Part shown: positions 6,931 to 7,818 of the stretch, one piece after another | Layout: each line of letters starts with the position of its first letter | How positions within the stretch are numbered: the first letter of the stretch is position 1 | Assembly (NCBI GenBank): GCA_014378125.1 | Contig: JACMOG010000676.1 | Span: 1-7,818, forward strand | From: Vitreoscilla sp. | Lineage (GTDB): Bacteria > Pseudomonadota > Gammaproteobacteria > Burkholderiales > Burkholderiaceae | Length of the DNA: 7,818 bases | Direction: 5' to 3' | Notes under the pieces: model-generated | Seen by the model: the letters and a program-made list of their open reading frames with translations, nothing else | Databases searched by the model: none | Told to the model about the DNA's origin: nothing | Made by a program: the position numbers and the translations under genes

Positions 6931-7010
6931 ACGTCGTTCACCTGCGCGGCGGCGGCGGCGCACCCGTGGCACCGGCGCTTCGTCTAGGATGGGCCCGCCT
7001 TCCCCGCAAC

Positions 7011-7015
7011 AGGAG
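7011..7015 (+). promoter_or_regulatory. Ribosome binding site for the GTG-started hydrolase
   Basis: AGGAG lies 8 bases before the GTG at 7024. This decides in favour of the GTG start over the next in-frame ATG at 7090, which would remove the conserved N-terminal DPAWLDAEYD segment of the family. Confidence 0.7.
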
Positions 7016-7023
7016 TCCCCCTC

Positions 7024-7818
7024 GTGAGCCTGAGCACCGCCCCGCGCGCCGCGCGATCCGATCCCGCCTGGCTCGATGCCGAATACGACATGCGGGCGCG
7101 CCACCCCGAGCACGTGCAGGTAAGCGCCCGCTGGCAGACCGCGTCGACGCTGGTCCAGCGGCTCGAGTCGTGGCGCGCCGACGTGCGCTACGGCCCCGGC
7201 GAGGGCGAGACGCTGGACGTCTACCCGACGCCCGCGGCCAATGCGCCGGTGCTGGTCTTCATCCACGGGGGCTACTGGCGTTCTTCCGACAAGTCGCTGC
7301 ACGCCTTTCTCGCGCCGTCGTTCACGGCCGCGGGCGCGCTGGTAGTGGTGCCCAACTACGCGCTGAGTCCCGCGGTGAGCGTGGAGCACATCGCGCTGCA
7401 GCTCACGCGCTGCCTGGCCTGGGTGCATCGCAATGCCGCCCTGTACGGCGGCGATCCGTCGCGCATCGTCGTGGCGGGGCACTCGGCCGGCGGGCACCTG
7501 GCCACGATGATGCTGTCGTGCCGCTGGAAGGACGTCGATCCGGCGTTGCCGGCGCAGCTGGTGTCGGGCGCACTGTCCATCTCGGGCCTCTACGACCTCG
7601 AGCCGCTGCGCCACGCGCCCTTCATCCAGGCCGACGTGCCGCTGACGCCGGCCTCGGTGCGGCGCCTCAGCCCGGCGTTCTTCCCGCGTCCGCGCAGGCC
7701 GCTCTACACGGCCGTCGGCGGCGACGAGACGGCGGAGTTCAAGCGGCAGTCAGCGCTGATCCGCGACCAGTGGGGGCCTTCCGGCGTGCCGGTGAGCGAG
7801 ACGATTCCCAACGCCGAT
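7024..7818 (+). CDS. Alpha/beta hydrolase, arylformamidase/esterase-like, runs off the right edge
   Basis: The first 265 residues, starting at GTG (MSLSTAPRAARSDPAWLDAE); the frame is open to the window end. It is an alpha/beta-hydrolase fold enzyme. The oxyanion-hole motif HGGYW is at 81-85, the nucleophile elbow GHSAGGH at 152-158 gives Ser154, and the acid is probably Asp234 in VGGDETAEF. The catalytic His should lie just past the window, because the sequence ends in IPNAD, where relatives continue with His-Phe. The N-terminal DPAWLDAEYDMRARHPEH, the HGGYWRSSDK block and GGDETAEF resemble kynurenine formamidase (arylformamidase)-type proteins. These hydrolyse N-formylkynurenine in tryptophan breakdown, but many relatives are general esterases, so the substrate is not assured. 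About 15-30 residues are probably missing. It is transcribed away from the receptor operon and may or may not share its operators. Confidence 0.82.
   Translation, partial: MSLSTAPRAARSDPAWLDAEYDMRARHPEHVQVSARWQTASTLVQRLESWRADVRYGPGEGETLDVYPTPAANAPVLVFIHGGYWRSSDKSLHAFLAPSFTAAGALVVVPNYALSPAVSVEHIALQLTRCLAWVHRNAALYGGDPSRIVVAGHSAGGHLATMMLSCRWKDVDPALPAQLVSGALSISGLYDLEPLRHAPFIQADVPLTPASVRRLSPAFFPRPRRPLYTAVGGDETAEFKRQSALIRDQWGPSGVPVSETIPNAD

Larger units (their letters stand above)
6674..7023. other. Divergent intergenic control region
   Basis: This 350-base stretch separates the minus-strand receptor operon from the plus-strand hydrolase. I see no coding gene in it. It is visibly less GC-rich than its surroundings. 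It holds three LacI-type palindromes (centres near 6764, 6798 and 6923), a possible receptor promoter, a leader of roughly 125 bases for the receptor if transcription starts near 6799, and a Shine-Dalgarno for each gene. The part from about 6935 to 7010 is GC-rich again and shows no clear promoter for the hydrolase. Confidence 0.75.

Noticed and set aside
6967..6982. A possible sigma-54 promoter (TGGCAC followed by CTTC) upstream of the hydrolase.
   Set aside because: The -24 part matches, but the required GC of the -12 element is missing (CTTC instead of TTGC).

Overview
The window is about 7.8 kb of very GC-rich DNA with proteobacterial gene content. A TonB-dependent receptor of the Xanthomonas/Caulobacter type, tryptophan-halogenase-like flavoproteins, a SapC-family protein and a cupin/JmjC-like protein point to a Gram-negative of the Burkholderiales, Xanthomonadales or Caulobacterales. 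The sequence alone does not decide which. No rRNA, tRNA, transposase, CRISPR array or other clear mobile-element signature was seen.

Layout. Positions 1-6673 are one minus-strand block that reads, in transcription order: TonB-dependent receptor (6673-3632), divergent tryptophan-halogenase-like flavoprotein (3536-1968), SapC-family protein (1953-1246), cupin-8/JmjC-like protein (1238-237), and the first 76 codons of a second, more canonical tryptophan halogenase (229 to beyond position 1). The last four genes are separated by 14, 7 and 7 bases, so they are almost certainly one transcript. A 95-base gap with a small hairpin separates them from the receptor. On the plus strand, a GTG-started alpha/beta hydrolase of the arylformamidase/esterase type begins at 7024 and runs off the right edge.

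The 350-base divergent intergenic region (6674-7023) holds three copies of a 14-base palindrome of LacI-family operator type, TGAAAGCGCTTTCA or a one-base variant. Two lie close to the likely receptor promoter and one lies about 125-160 bases away, towards the hydrolase. A repressor bound here would probably control the whole receptor-halogenase block, perhaps by looping. No regulator gene lies in the window.

How the genes may work together. The receptor would import an unknown ligand across the outer membrane; operators of this type usually accompany sugar-uptake receptors. The flavin-dependent halogenase-like enzymes and the putative Fe(II)/2-oxoglutarate oxygenase-like cupin would modify something linked to that uptake. 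Receptor + SapC + cupin + halogenase clusters recur in related bacteria, but their substrate and purpose are, to my knowledge, unsettled. This locus is therefore the part of the window most likely to hide undescribed biology.
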